NCBI GenBank assembly: GCA_963773055.1
Contig: CAVYZL010000006.1
Coordinates: forward strand, 496,001-560,000
Direction: 5' to 3'
Length of the DNA: 64,000 nt
Source: PALSA-612 sp963773055
GTDB lineage: Bacteria > Actinomycetota > Thermoleophilia > Gaiellales > Gaiellaceae
The first letter of the stretch is position 1. Every line of letters begins with the position of its first letter. The notes beneath the pieces are model-generated. The model ran no database searches and was not told where the DNA came from. It worked only from the letters and a program-made list of their open reading frames with translations. Made by a program: the position numbers and the translations under genes. Positions 40,522 to 49,837 of the stretch are shown one piece after another.

Positions 40522-40929
40522 ATGGACATGACTCCCAGAGCAAGCCGCCGGGGGTCGGTGGAGAACGCGTCGATTCTCGTCGTCGAGGACGACCGGGCTC
40601 TTCGCGAGTTCCTGGTCACGGCGCTTCGCGAGGATTTCGCCGTGGCCGTCGCGACGAACGGCGACGAGGCATTCGAGATCGCACAGATCGTTCAGCCCGA
40701 CGTGGTCCTCCTCGACGTCATGCTGCCGGGAAGGAGCGGCCTCGACGTGCTCCGACAATTCCGCGCGGATCCCCACCTAGAGGGAGTGCGCGTGCTCGTA
40801 ATGACGGCGTTCAGCGAGATCGAGCCCGCCGAAGCCACTGCGGCAGGCGCGGACAGCTTCCTTGCCAAGCCGTTCGACGTCGACGAGCTGATCGCAGCAA
40901 TCAAGGATCTCCTTGGGCTTGACAGCTGA
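40522..40929 (+). CDS. single-domain response regulator (CheY-like)
   Basis: 135 aa, one receiver domain: ILVVEDDRALREFL with the acidic pair, phospho-Asp in VVLLDVMLPGRSG, switch Thr in VLVMTAFSE and the conserved Lys in FLAKPFDVDELI. No output domain. It overlaps the following histidine kinase gene by 17 nt in a different frame, so the two form a two-component pair and are probably translationally coupled. It may act through protein-protein contact. Confidence 0.92.
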   Translation: MDMTPRASRRGSVENASILVVEDDRALREFLVTALREDFAVAVATNGDEAFEIAQIVQPDVVLLDVMLPGRSGLDVLRQFRADPHLEGVRVLVMTAFSEIEPAEATAAGADSFLAKPFDVDELIAAIKDLLGLDS

Positions 40930-42496
40930 CACCCAGCTGCAGTCCGCCGATCGACCGAGCTCGGACACGCGGCGACCTCGCGGCTTCGCAACGAGGCGTC
41001 CAAATCTGTCGCTCGTCGCGCGGATCGTTGCGGCGAGTGCGTTGCTGGCGGTACTTGTCAGCGCGGCGTTCGCGATTCTCGTCATCGCGCTCTCCGATCT
41101 CCGGACGACGACGAGTGAGGCAAACCGCTCGAAGGACGTCACCTCCGGGACGCTCGTACTCGAGCGAGACCTGGCAGCGTTCGAGACCGGCTTACGCGGC
41201 TACATCAATACCGGGGACCCGAGGTTCCTGCGGAGCTGGCGCGATGCGAGGAGCGCTCTCGAGTCGTCGTCGGCTGCGTTTCGCGCGCAAGCCGTAGACA
41301 ACCTCGCGCAGGAACGACGGGCGCGCCGGCTCGTGGGTGCGGTCGACGACTACGTCGCCGACTACGCCGACCCTCTTGTCGCGATCGCCCGCGTGAACCC
41401 GTCCATCGCGCGCTCGCCGACGGCGGTCAAGGAAGGTCGGAGGCGACTGGAAGCGATCCGGAACGAGATCGCGACGATGCTCAGGATCGAGAACGATCTC
41501 GCCGCAAACCGCGTTTCGTCGGCGAAGCGGCAGGCGAGCCGGGCGATCGCGGTGGGGCTCGGAGCGCTCGCGATCTCCGTGGTGCTCGTGCTCTTGTTCG
41601 GGGCGGTTCTCGCCAGGAGCGTCGCCCGGCCTATTCGCCGAACATCGGAGGCAGCGACGGAGGTGGCCGGAGGTGACCTCGCGGTACGCGTCCCGGAAAC
41701 CGGTCCCGGCGAGGTCGGCGAGCTCGCCCTGGCGTTCAACCAGATGGCGGCGTCGCTCGAACGTGGGCAACGGGAGCTCGAAGGGCAGAACGCGCAGCTC
41801 CGCGAGAGCGAGCGACTTCGTTTTGAGCTTGTCAGCGCGGTCTCCCACGAGGTGCGCACGCCGCTCGCGTGCGTGCTCGGCTACACGACGCTGCTGCTCA
41901 CACGTGAGGTCAGCGAGGAAGAGCGTCGGCAGTACCTGGAGATCATCACCGACGAGGCGAGGCGGCTCGAGTCGCTCGTCGATGACCTCGTCGACGCGAA
42001 GCGCATCGAGGAAGGACGGCTCGTGCTCGACGAAGAGCTCTTCGACCTCAGTGCTGTCTTGCGGGAGCAGGTGGAGAGCTTCGGGGGCCGGAGCCCTGAG
42101 CACGTCCTGCACGTGGATCAGAGCGAGTCGCTCGTCGTCCACGCCGATCGTGGCCGCATGGCGCAGGTCGTTGCGAATCTGCTCTCGAATGCCATCAAGT
42201 ACTCGCCTGAGGGAACGACGGTCGACATTGTCGCGCAGCGCGAGAACGGGGTCGTGCGCGTCGCCGTACGCGATCAAGGTGACGGCATCCCGCCCCAGGA
42301 CCGGTCTCGGATCTTCTCGAAGTTCTTCCGGGGAGACGCGGCGCAGAGCGGTGTGGGAGGCGTCGGGCTCGGGCTTGCGATCTCACGCGAGATCGTCGAG
42401 GCGCACGGTGGGCGGATGGGCTTCGAGAGCGCCTCGGGCCAGGGTGCGTTGTTCTGGTTCGAGCTCCCCCTCGCCGACGAGTCAGCGCCCGCTTAG
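40913..42496 (+). CDS. CHASE3-HAMP sensor histidine kinase
   Basis: 527 aa from TTG 40913. Span 1 is ARIVAASALLAVLVSAAFAI, then a CHASE3-type extracellular domain (FETGLRGYINTGDPRFLRSW), span 2 (AVGLGALAISVVLVLLFGAV), a HAMP domain (ARPIRRTSEAATEVAGGDLA), HisKA with the phospho-His in AVSHEVRTPLACVLGYTTLL, and HATPase with NLLSNAIKYSPEG (N box), VRDQGDGIPPQD (G1) and GVGLGLAISREIVEAHGG (G2). It is the natural partner of the overlapping CheY-like regulator. The stop overlaps the minus-strand gene by 4 nt. Confidence 0.93.
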   Translation: MGLTADTQLQSADRPSSDTRRPRGFATRRPNLSLVARIVAASALLAVLVSAAFAILVIALSDLRTTTSEANRSKDVTSGTLVLERDLAAFETGLRGYINTGDPRFLRSWRDARSALESSSAAFRAQAVDNLAQERRARRLVGAVDDYVADYADPLVAIARVNPSIARSPTAVKEGRRRLEAIRNEIATMLRIENDLAANRVSSAKRQASRAIAVGLGALAISVVLVLLFGAVLARSVARPIRRTSEAATEVAGGDLAVRVPETGPGEVGELALAFNQMAASLERGQRELEGQNAQLRESERLRFELVSAVSHEVRTPLACVLGYTTLLLTREVSEEERRQYLEIITDEARRLESLVDDLVDAKRIEEGRLVLDEELFDLSAVLREQVESFGGRSPEHVLHVDQSESLVVHADRGRMAQVVANLLSNAIKYSPEGTTVDIVAQRENGVVRVAVRDQGDGIPPQDRSRIFSKFFRGDAAQSGVGGVGLGLAISREIVEAHGGRMGFESASGQGALFWFELPLADESAPA

Positions 42497-43119
42497 CCGA
42501 CCAGTTTCGAAACGGCCTTGCAGGCGCTCGGCATCGGACGCGCTGCGCCCATCTTCAGCGCGAGCAGGCCCTTGCCGACCAGCGTCTCGATCGCGTCGCC
42601 CGTCACGTTCGTCTGCGAGAACGTCTGGCTGCCGTGGAAGCGGGCGGCCTGTCCCGTTCCTCCGACGATCGTGACCGAGCCGGACGCCGGGATGAAGCTC
42701 ATCCCGGGCTTGAACGACCCGTGCTTGACCGTGAGCCCGAGGCAAACGGAGCCGAGGCCCGGCGCGGCGAACTTCGCGACGACGGTGCCTTTGTAGTTGT
42801 TCTGCGCGTCGATGTCGTACAGCGCCGCATACGTGCCGCCCTTCGCAAGCGCGCGATAGGGAACGCCTGTCACCTTCCCCGCGACGTAGGCGGCGACCGA
42901 TGAGACGCCGCGGATCGTGCCGGAGAACGTTCCCTTGCCGCTGACGCCGATGGACTGGTCGCCCTGCTCCTTGCCCTCGTTGATCTCGCGGAACGTCACC
43001 TTGCCCGAGACGCCGTTTGCGACGAGGCGTTGGAGCATCGATGACGCGTGCGGTGCCGCGAGCAGCCCGGCAATGAGCGCGAAGGCCAGCGCGAGCCTCC
43101 ACGGATGGCGCCTGATCAC
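42493..43119 (-). CDS. secreted beta-barrel-like hypothetical protein
   Basis: 208 aa from GTG 43119. The signal sequence RHPWRLALAFALIAGLLAAP precedes a beta-rich domain with repeated short strands: VSGKVTFREINEGKEQGDQS, GKGTFSGTIRGVSSVAAYVA and SGSVTIVGGTGQAARFHGSQ. The VGGTG motif resembles the protein at 40.0 kb, so the two may be distant paralogues flanking the two-component system. Function unknown. Upstream of its start lies the terminator of the neighbouring gene. Confidence 0.75.
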   Translation of the reverse strand: MIRRHPWRLALAFALIAGLLAAPHASSMLQRLVANGVSGKVTFREINEGKEQGDQSIGVSGKGTFSGTIRGVSSVAAYVAGKVTGVPYRALAKGGTYAALYDIDAQNNYKGTVVAKFAAPGLGSVCLGLTVKHGSFKPGMSFIPASGSVTIVGGTGQAARFHGSQTFSQTNVTGDAIETLVGKGLLALKMGAARPMPSACKAVSKLVG

Positions 43120-43148
43120 GCGGGCATCGTACGGGATCGAGGCAAAAG

Positions 43149-43179
43149 CGACGAGAGGCCCCGTCGGAGCCTCTCGTCG
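43149..43179 (-). terminator. intrinsic terminator of the 43.2-44.0 kb gene
   Basis: CGACGAGAGGC (43149-43159) pairs perfectly with GCCTCTCGTCG (43169-43179) around a 9-nt loop. On the minus strand the stem is followed by GCTTTTGCC, a short U-run, as expected for a Rho-independent terminator of the gene that ends at 43208. Confidence 0.8.
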
Positions 43180-43207
43180 TCTCGTGGAGGGCAGGAAGCG
43201 AGGAGGA

Positions 43208-43987
43208 TCAGATGTTCGGGTTCCCTCCGAGGCTGCTCTGTCCGAAGCTGCTGTCATCCGGGTTGCCAGGGCCGATCTGGGGCCCGAAGAAGCTGTGGTG
43301 AAACCGCAGTCCGAAGTGGTCGTCTGGCCCGGCGAAGCCCTTGCGGTTGATCAGGTCGTCGATCCGCGACTCGAGCCCGGCCACGATCTGGTCCCGCTGG
43401 GCGTCCGTGAGCTTGCCGTCCTTCACCGCCTGATCGAGCTTTGCCTTGGCGTCCGAGAGCATCGCGGTCTTCAGGCCCTCGACGGACTTGCCCTCCGCCT
43501 TCGCGACGTCGGCGAGGGATTGGCCCGACTGCAGTTTCGTCGCGAGCTCGGACACGGTCAGCCCGAGGTATTGCGCGGCCGCGTCGAGCTTGCCGCCGAG
43601 TGGGCCAACACCGGGTGGGCCGAAGCCGTGGTTGCCGAAGCTGCCGCCGAACCCACGCGGGCCGAGGAAGAGCCCCGGTCCGAGGAAGTCGCCCGACTCG
43701 ACCCGCTGGCGCAGGGCGTTCGCCTGCTCCTGGGTGAGCCGGCCGTCCTTCACGGCTGCGTCGAGACGCTCGAGCGCAGCGGCCCTGTACGCGTCCTCGA
43801 GCTTCTGCTGCGTCACGCCGAGCTTCTTTGCGACGGCTGCGTCGAAGGCGTCGCGCTCGGCCTTCGGGTCGAAGATGCCGGACGTCTTCGCTACGGCCGC
43901 TCCTGCGCCGACTGCAACCGCCGCGACCGAGGCTGCGACGATAAGCGTGCGCTTCGTGAGGTGCTTGGTTATCTCCATGGTCTGCAT
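43208..43987 (-). CDS. secreted repeat protein, SHOCT-like helical repeats
   Basis: 259 aa from ATG 43987 (MQTMEITK; ATG 43978 is an alternative and neither has a clear ribosome binding site). An N-terminal hydrophobic segment (TLIVAASVAAVAVGAGAAVA) is a signal or anchor. Two related helical modules follow: LDAAVKDGRLTQEQANALRQ and LDQAVKDGKLTDAQRDQIVA, separated by a Gly/Phe/Pro-rich stretch (GPRGFGGSFGNHGFGPPGVG). This composition is common in actinobacterial envelope proteins of unknown role. It follows the MprAB-like operon on the same strand and may be a target of it; that is inference. Confidence 0.7.
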   Translation of the reverse strand: MQTMEITKHLTKRTLIVAASVAAVAVGAGAAVAKTSGIFDPKAERDAFDAAVAKKLGVTQQKLEDAYRAAALERLDAAVKDGRLTQEQANALRQRVESGDFLGPGLFLGPRGFGGSFGNHGFGPPGVGPLGGKLDAAAQYLGLTVSELATKLQSGQSLADVAKAEGKSVEGLKTAMLSDAKAKLDQAVKDGKLTDAQRDQIVAGLESRIDDLINRKGFAGPDDHFGLRFHHSFFGPQIGPGNPDDSSFGQSSLGGNPNI

Positions 43988-44024
43988 CGAAGCATCGTTT
44001 GCTGAAAGGTTCCTGAAAAGCCCC

Positions 44025-45350
44025 CTAAGGAGCCGTTGTGAACACCAGCCGGAAGATCGTGCCGCCTCCCTCGGCGGCTTCGACCGACACATGGCCGCCG
44101 TGCGACTCCGCCACCTGGCGGACGATTGCGAGACCGAGCCCGGAGCCGGGCATTCCGCGGGCTTCCGTCGCGCGGTAGAAGCGGTCGAAGACGTGCGGTA
44201 GGTCGTCCGCGGGAATGCCGGGCCCATGGTCGCGAACCGTCACGGCGTTCGCCTGAACGGCCACCTCGACTGGCCGGCCCGGCGCGCTCCACTTGGCGGC
44301 GTTGTCGAGAAGGTTCGCTACCGCCCGGTGGATGCGCTCCGGCGTCCCGCGCACGACAGACTCTTCAAGCTCGGTCTCGAACGGGACATCGGGCGCGTGC
44401 CGTCGCGCGCGCTCGACCGCGTCCGCGACGACGAGGTCGAGCCGGACGTCCTCGACGGCGAGCTGCGGCTCGCCGTCTCGCGCCAGGTCGACGACATCGG
44501 TGACGAGGCGCGACAACTCCTCGATCTCCGCGTCGACGTCCGCGAGCACGCGCTTGCGCTCGTTGCCCCTGAGCGCGTTCGGCCGCCCAAGCAGGGCGAC
44601 GTTCGTCCGCAGGCTCGTCAGCGGCGTCCGCAGCTCGTGCGACGCGTCGGAGACGAGCCGGCGCTGCGCCTCCACCGAGCCCTCGAGCGCGCCGAGCATC
44701 GTGTTGAACGCCGCGGCGAGCCTGCCGAGCTCGTCCGTCCGTTCCGTTTCGACGCGGCGGCTGAGGTCGCCCGTCTCCGTGATCTCCTCGGCGGTCTCCG
44801 TCAGGCGACGTGTCGGGGCGAGCGCGGAGCGCGCCACCGCCAGGCCGAGCAGAGCGGCGATGCCGACGCCGGCGCAGGCGACGAGCAGCAGGATCCAGCG
44901 CAGCCGCGAGAGGACGTCGTCCACCTCGGTTAACGGACGGGCAATCTGGAGCGCGAGGCCGTTGCGGTAGGGCACGGTGAGGATGCGCACGCGCGTGCCT
45001 GCGACGGTCGCGTCGGAGAAGTACGCACCTTTCGTGCCCGCTGCGACAGCCTGCGTGTGCTCGTTCACGGGGAGCGCGACATTCGAGCCTCGCTCCCGAG
45101 CCGAGCGTCCGTCGGCGGTCACGAGCTGGACGTAGCCGCCCGGGCCGCCCAGGATCGGGGGAGGAACGTCGGGGAACGCGCGGTCGTCGTCGAAGGGGCG
45201 CACGATCGTGTTCGCACGTCCCTTGAGGGCGTCGTCGACCTCGCCGCGGAGCTCTGAGCGGACGACGAAGTAGACGGCGATCGACGCGAGCACGACGGCG
45301 AGGGCGACGGCCGCGGCGGCAGACAGCGTGAGCCGCGCGCGGAGCGTCAT
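44025..45350 (-). CDS. MprB-like sensor histidine kinase
   Basis: 441 aa. Span 1 is AAAAVALAVVLASIAVYFVV; the extracellular loop runs about residues 35-145; span 2 is ILLLVACAGVGIAALLGLAV. HAMP follows (APTRRLTETAEEITETGDLS), HisKA with the phospho-His in VSDASHELRTPLTSLRTNVA, and HATPase with NLLDNAAKWSAPG, VRDHGPGIPADDLPHVFDRF and GSGLGLAIVRQVAESHGG. It overlaps the response regulator gene by 4 nt (ATGA). This is the MprA-MprB arrangement of actinobacteria, which respond to envelope stress; the specific signal is unknown. Confidence 0.93.
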   Translation of the reverse strand: MTLRARLTLSAAAAVALAVVLASIAVYFVVRSELRGEVDDALKGRANTIVRPFDDDRAFPDVPPPILGGPGGYVQLVTADGRSARERGSNVALPVNEHTQAVAAGTKGAYFSDATVAGTRVRILTVPYRNGLALQIARPLTEVDDVLSRLRWILLLVACAGVGIAALLGLAVARSALAPTRRLTETAEEITETGDLSRRVETERTDELGRLAAAFNTMLGALEGSVEAQRRLVSDASHELRTPLTSLRTNVALLGRPNALRGNERKRVLADVDAEIEELSRLVTDVVDLARDGEPQLAVEDVRLDLVVADAVERARRHAPDVPFETELEESVVRGTPERIHRAVANLLDNAAKWSAPGRPVEVAVQANAVTVRDHGPGIPADDLPHVFDRFYRATEARGMPGSGLGLAIVRQVAESHGGHVSVEAAEGGGTIFRLVFTTAP

Positions 45351-46027
45351 CGCTCGCGGAGCGCGTAGCCGATGCCGCGCACCGTGTGGATCAGGCGCGG
45401 CTCGCCGCCGGCCTCGGTCTTGCGCCGCAGGTAGCCGACATACACCTCGAGCGAGTTCGACATCGGCCCGAAGTCGTAGCCCCAGACCCGCTCGAAGATC
45501 AGCGAGCGGGTGAGCACCTGGCGCGGGTTGCGCAGGAAGAGCTCGAGCAGGTTGAACTCCGTGCGCGTGAGCTCGATCTGCCGCTCGCCACGTTCGACCT
45601 CGCGCGTCTCCGTGTCGAGCGTCAGGTCTGCAAACGACAGCGCATCTCCTGGCGCGGCCGCGTCGCCCCGGCGAAGAAGCGCACGCAGGCGGGCGAGCAG
45701 CTCCTCGAGCGCGAACGGCTTGACGACGTAGTCGTCCGCCCCGGAGTCGAGCCCGGCGACGCGATCACCGACCGACTCCCGCGCCGTCAGCATCAGCACG
45801 GGCACGCGGTTCCCCGCCTCCCGCAGCCGCTTGCAGACGGTGAGGCCGTCGACGTCGGGCATGAGCAGGTCGAGCACGATCGCATCCGGGCTCGCTGACG
45901 CGACCTGCGCGAGCGCGTCGGCGCCGTCCTCCGCAAGGTCGACCTCGTAGCCCTCGAGCGCGAGGGCGCGGCGAAGCGACTCGCGCACGGCGCGGTCGTC
46001 GTCGACCACGAGGAGCCTCGTAGGCAT
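45347..46027 (-). CDS. MprA-like OmpR-family response regulator
   Basis: 226 aa from ATG 46027 (ATG 46033 is two codons upstream). The receiver has LLVVDDDRAVRESLRRALAL, phospho-Asp in AIVLDLLMPDVDG, and KPFALEELLARLRALLRRGD. The winged-helix effector has ELTRTEFNLLELFLRNPRQV, FERVWGYDFGPMSNSLEVYV and IHTVRGIGYALRE, the OmpR/PhoB DNA-binding signatures. It is first in a two-gene operon with the histidine kinase. Confidence 0.94.
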   Translation of the reverse strand: MPTRLLVVDDDRAVRESLRRALALEGYEVDLAEDGADALAQVASASPDAIVLDLLMPDVDGLTVCKRLREAGNRVPVLMLTARESVGDRVAGLDSGADDYVVKPFALEELLARLRALLRRGDAAAPGDALSFADLTLDTETREVERGERQIELTRTEFNLLELFLRNPRQVLTRSLIFERVWGYDFGPMSNSLEVYVGYLRRKTEAGGEPRLIHTVRGIGYALRER

Positions 46028-46242
46028 GGGCAAAGGATCGCAGCAGCTGCTGAGAGTTCGCTGAGAGCCTCGTCGCTCGGGCCTGTGGATGCCTTGACAC
46101 TCAATCGCAACGGCTCAGTGCCAGGCACGGATGCGCGTTTCGGCGCACAATTGGCACAGACGCGGGTGCGGCGCGTCGCGCGGCCGGGGTCCGTTCGGCA
46201 TCCTCGCCGCCCGTTCTTGTCGCGAGCCGTCCTCCGCGCGGA

Positions 46243-46860
46243 TCAGCCGCCGCCCGCCTTGAGCGCCTCGATCGCGGCCTGAAGGCGCTCCGTCAGCGCG
46301 GTCGCCGCCTCTCCGGTCACGTCCGCTCTCTCGACGACGATGGCCTCGCCGATCTCGATGCGCACGCGCGGCAGGCTGACCCGATGCGTCCGAGGCTCGA
46401 GCGTCAGCTCGGTGCCGATCAGCGCGACCGGGATCAGCGGCGCGCCCGTGGCCAGCGCAAGACGAGCCGCTCCACGCCTGTAGCCGCGCTTCTGATCGGG
46501 AAGTGACGTCCCTTCGGGGAACACGCCGACGACGGCGCCCTGCTTGAGGAGCGCGACCCCCGCGGCGACCGCCCGCCCCGCGTCCGCGCCGCGGTCGACG
46601 GGGAACGCTCCTGCTGCGAGCAGGACCTGCCTCACGCCCGGCCAGCGGTAGAGCTCCGACTTCGCCATGAACCGGACCTGTCTGGTCGATGCGATGCCGA
46701 GAAAGAAGCCGTCCATGACCGACACATGGTTAGCCGCGAGGATGCACGGCCCGCTCTTCGGGATGCGGTCGCGCCCCTTGATCTCGACGCGATAGACCGC
46801 TGTCAGGATCGGACGGAGGATCCTTTCGACGATGCTGTATGCGGGTCGGTCCGGGTCCAT
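46243..46860 (-). CDS. plsC: 1-acyl-sn-glycerol-3-phosphate acyltransferase (PlsC family)
   Basis: 205 aa. Acyltransferase motif I NHVSVMD (His-x4-Asp) is in ILAANHVSVMDGFFL; motif III reads VVGVFPEGTSLPD, and motif IV GAPLIPVALIGTEL. It uses acyl-ACP or acyl-CoA to make phosphatidic acid at the membrane. ATG 46860 overlaps the TGA of the upstream hydrolase gene (ATGA), so the two are coupled. Short length (about 205 aa) is normal for actinobacterial PlsC-like enzymes. Confidence 0.88.
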   Translation of the reverse strand: MDPDRPAYSIVERILRPILTAVYRVEIKGRDRIPKSGPCILAANHVSVMDGFFLGIASTRQVRFMAKSELYRWPGVRQVLLAAGAFPVDRGADAGRAVAAGVALLKQGAVVGVFPEGTSLPDQKRGYRRGAARLALATGAPLIPVALIGTELTLEPRTHRVSLPRVRIEIGEAIVVERADVTGEAATALTERLQAAIEALKAGGG

Positions 46861-47510
46861 CACCGGCGATCCCGAAAGCGCTCTACCTCGTTGGCGACGT
46901 TCTCGAGCCACGCGCCGGCCCGCGGCAGCGGGATCGTCGAGCCGAGCGGCGAGCGCACTGCCACGCCGTGCAGCGCTCCCCGGACGAGGGTGTACGACGC
47001 GTCGATCCCGCGCGCCACCGCGCGCTCGTACGCCCGGCGCGAGCTCTTCGCAGTGACGCCGGGAATCCCCGGCAGCGGGCTGTCGAGCGAACCGTGGAGG
47101 ATCGCGAGCCGCTTCCCGTCGAGCGGCGCGAGGTCGAGCTGCTCGGGAAGCCACGGCGCGAGGCCGACGAGACCAGTGATCCCGTCGCGCTTCGCGAGGG
47201 ATACCGAGACGGAGCCGCCCATCGAGAAGCCGAGCATGAGCGTCCGTTCCGGCACGAGAGCGTCCAGCGCCGCCTGACCGTCGGCGACGCAGAGGTCGAG
47301 GCGCCGCCACGACTTGATCCGGTAGCGCACCTCGGCGAAGCGGACGTCTGGAAACCGTGACGTGAGCCGCTCGACGAGCCATTCGACGGACGCGCTCCAC
47401 GTGCCCTCGACCTCGGCGCTGCCGCCGCCGTTCACGCAGAGGACGATGTCAGCTCCTGAGCCGGAGACGCGCATCTCTGCGCCGGTCGCGATCGTCGAGA
47501 TGTCCGCCAC
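46860..47510 (-). CDS. alpha/beta hydrolase (dienelactone hydrolase-like)
   Basis: 216 aa from GTG 47510 (ATG 47474 is an alternative). Nucleophile elbow GFSMGGSVSVSL (GxSxG), an Asp region after the following strand (LAILHGSLDSPLPGIPGVTA), and the late His in LVRGALHGVAVRS are consistent with an alpha/beta hydrolase. The VRGALHG ending resembles phospholipase/carboxylesterase-like and dienelactone hydrolase families. It is in an operon with plsC, which suggests lipid or acyl metabolism, but the substrate is not determined. Confidence 0.75.
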   Translation of the reverse strand: MADISTIATGAEMRVSGSGADIVLCVNGGGSAEVEGTWSASVEWLVERLTSRFPDVRFAEVRYRIKSWRRLDLCVADGQAALDALVPERTLMLGFSMGGSVSVSLAKRDGITGLVGLAPWLPEQLDLAPLDGKRLAILHGSLDSPLPGIPGVTAKSSRRAYERAVARGIDASYTLVRGALHGVAVRSPLGSTIPLPRAGAWLENVANEVERFRDRR

Positions 47511-47561
47511 GCGCCCATCATTGCGGGTGCGGGGAGGCTCCGAAGCTACACTCGTCGGCCG

Positions 47562-48128
47562 ATGGCCGAGGCGATCACCTGGCTCGACGTGCCCGACGAC
47601 GAGGAAGTCCCGGAGGAGGTTCGAGCGCTCTGGGCGAAGCCGCTCGAGAAGCTCGGCTTCGTGCCGAACGTGCTCCGCGTCATGGCGCTCCGGCCCGATC
47701 ATCTGCTGGGCTGGTGGGCGTACTACGACGAGCTGATGCGCGGCGAATCGGCGTTGACGAAGACGCAGCGCGAGATGATCGCGGTCGTCGTCTCTGCGCA
47801 GAACCGCTGCCACTACTGCGTCGTTTCGCACTCTGCGGCGCTGCGCAAGCTCACCGAAGACCCGCCGCTCGTCGACCGGCTGGCGACGAACTACAAGTAC
47901 GCGGAGGTGACCGACGCGGAGCGCGCGATGCTCGATTACGCGGTCAAGCTCACGGTCGACTCCTCCTCGTGCTCGGAGGCCGACATCGAGGAGCTGCGCG
48001 ACGCGGGCTGGGCCGACCCGGACATCCTCGACATCGCACAGGTAGCGGCGATGTTCAACTTCACGAACCGGCTCGCGAGCGGGCTCGGCTGGCTCCCCAA
48101 CCCCGAGTTCTTCTCGATCGGACGGTAG
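47562..48128 (+). CDS. AhpD-like alkylhydroperoxidase/CMD family protein
   Basis: 188 aa. The active-site Cys pair is in SAQNRCHYCVVSHSAALRKL, the CxxC-x3-H signature of AhpD-like peroxidase-related proteins. RVMALRPDHLLGWWAYYDEL and the helix ELMRGESALTKTQREMIAVV precede it; ILDIAQVAAMFNFTNRLASG follows. It is probably a thiol-dependent peroxide reductase or redox protein. TACACT (47547-47552) lies 9 nt before ATG 47562. It is divergent from the hydrolase-plsC operon. Confidence 0.88.
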   Translation: MAEAITWLDVPDDEEVPEEVRALWAKPLEKLGFVPNVLRVMALRPDHLLGWWAYYDELMRGESALTKTQREMIAVVVSAQNRCHYCVVSHSAALRKLTEDPPLVDRLATNYKYAEVTDAERAMLDYAVKLTVDSSSCSEADIEELRDAGWADPDILDIAQVAAMFNFTNRLASGLGWLPNPEFFSIGR

Positions 48129-48138
48129 GGCAAGGCTC

Positions 48139-49837
48139 GTGAGGCGCAGCACCGCATCCCTGGCCGCCGCGGTCCTCGTCTGCGCCGCCACGCTCTCCGC
48201 GTCGTCGGCCGGCGCGCCATCGGCCCTCTCGGCTTCCCCGAAGCGGCCGAACATCGTCGTGCTGATGACCGACGACCAGACGGTCGACGACATGGGCTTC
48301 ATGCCGAACGTGAACCGCCTGCTCGGCGACCGCGGCACGACCTTCGACAACAGCTTCGTCTCGTTCTCGCTCTGCTGCCCCTCCCGAGCGACCTTCCTCA
48401 CGGGCCAATACGCGCACAACCACAACGTTCTCGGGAACGCCCCGCCGTACGGCGGCTTCACGCGGCTCGACGGCTCGAACACCCTGCCCGTGTGGTTGCA
48501 GCGCGCGGGCTATGCCACGGTCCATCTCGGCAAGTACCTGAACGGCTACGGGCTCGGGAATCCGCGCGAGATCCCGCCGGGCTGGTCGGAGTGGCACGCG
48601 ACCATCGACCCGACGACCTACGACTACTTCGACTACCGCCTGAACGAGAACGGCCGGCTCGTGCGCTACGGGAGCGACGCCGCTTCCTACAAGACGGACG
48701 TTTTCGCGCGCAAGGCGGTCGACATCGTTCGCCGGCGAGCGCCTGCTGCCGCGCCGTTCTTCCTCTGGGTGGCGTTCGTGGCGCCGCACTCGGGAGGGCC
48801 CACGGACACACAGGAGCGGTTCATGGCCGTTCCCGCCCCGCGGGACGACCACACGTTCGCGCACGCGCCGCTGCCGATGTCGCCCGCGTTCAACGAGGCG
48901 GACGTCTCCGACAAGCCACTCGCGATCCGCCGTCGGCGCCTGCTCAGCGACGCCGACATCCGCGTGATCACCGAGCGTTACCGCCGCCGGATCGAGTCGC
49001 TCGTCGCCGTCGACGAGGCCGTGAAGAGGATCGTGGCGGCGCTCGACGCGAGCGGCGAGCTCGACAACACCCTGATCGTGTTCACGTCCGACAACGGCTT
49101 CCTCCAGGGCGAGCACCGGATACCGCTCGGGAAGGTGGACGTCTACGACCCGTCCACTCGAGTGCCACTGATCGTTCGCGGGCCGGGCGTTCCGGCCGGC
49201 ATCCATCTGCGCCAGGCTGTCGCCAATATCGACCTCGCGCCGACGATCGTCGACGCCGCGAACGTACAGCCCGGCCTGGTGATGGACGGCCGCTCGCTCT
49301 GGCCGCTGTTCGCCGACCGCGGACTGTTCTGGGGGCGCGACATCCTCCACGAGGCACCCGGGTTCGACCGGCATTCGCTCCAGTACACGGCGATTCGCAC
49401 TCCGGGCTGGCTCTACGTCGAATACCTCACGGGAGAGAAGGAGCTCTACGACCTCGAGCGCGACCCGGACGAGCTCGTCAACCTGGACAAGGACCCGGTC
49501 TGGGCGGGCGCGCGCAACGAGCTTGCCGGGAGGCTCGGCCTGCTTCGCGACTGTGCCGGCGCAACATGTCGGACCGGTCCAGGCGATCTCCGTGAACGTC
49601 CAGGTGATCGGCTCGTGCCCGGACGCCCACGCGGACATCGTCGTCGGGGGAGTCGACGAGCGGACCGTCGCTCGCGCACGCTTCGTCGTCAACGGGCGCC
49701 ACATTGCGACGGCCGCCCAGACGCCGTACGCGACGGACGTCCCGCTCGGCGCCAAGCCGTCGCGCGTCCGCGTCCACCTGACGCTCGCGGACGGCCGCGA
49801 GCTGACAAGAGACCGCGTCGTCCCCGGCTGCCGCTAG
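48139..49837 (+). CDS. secreted sulfatase with a C-terminal beta domain, one frame break
   Basis: From GTG 48139: signal peptide (LAAAVLVCAATLSASSAGAP), then an alkaline-phosphatase-fold sulfatase: NIVVLMTDDQTVDDMGFMPN, the formylglycine motif CCPSR in LCCPSRATFLTGQYAHNHNV, HLGKYLNGYG, LIVFTSDNGFLQGEHRIPLG and WLYVEYLTGEKELYDLERDP. A sulfatase-maturating enzyme would be needed to oxidise Cys. The frame breaks near 49570, and the tail in the next frame (VQVIGSCPDAHADIVVGG, VRVHLTLADGRELTR) is an Ig-like domain ending at 49837, where its stop overlaps the next gene's stop (CTAG). A run-on frame to 51501 is discarded. The substrate is unknown. Confidence 0.85.

Noticed and set aside
46028..46242. 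TTGACA at 46094-46099 as an MprA promoter element
   Set aside because: No -10 at proper distance and on the wrong strand for the operon; the small GTGCC-A-GGCAC palindrome nearby has no other copy in the window.
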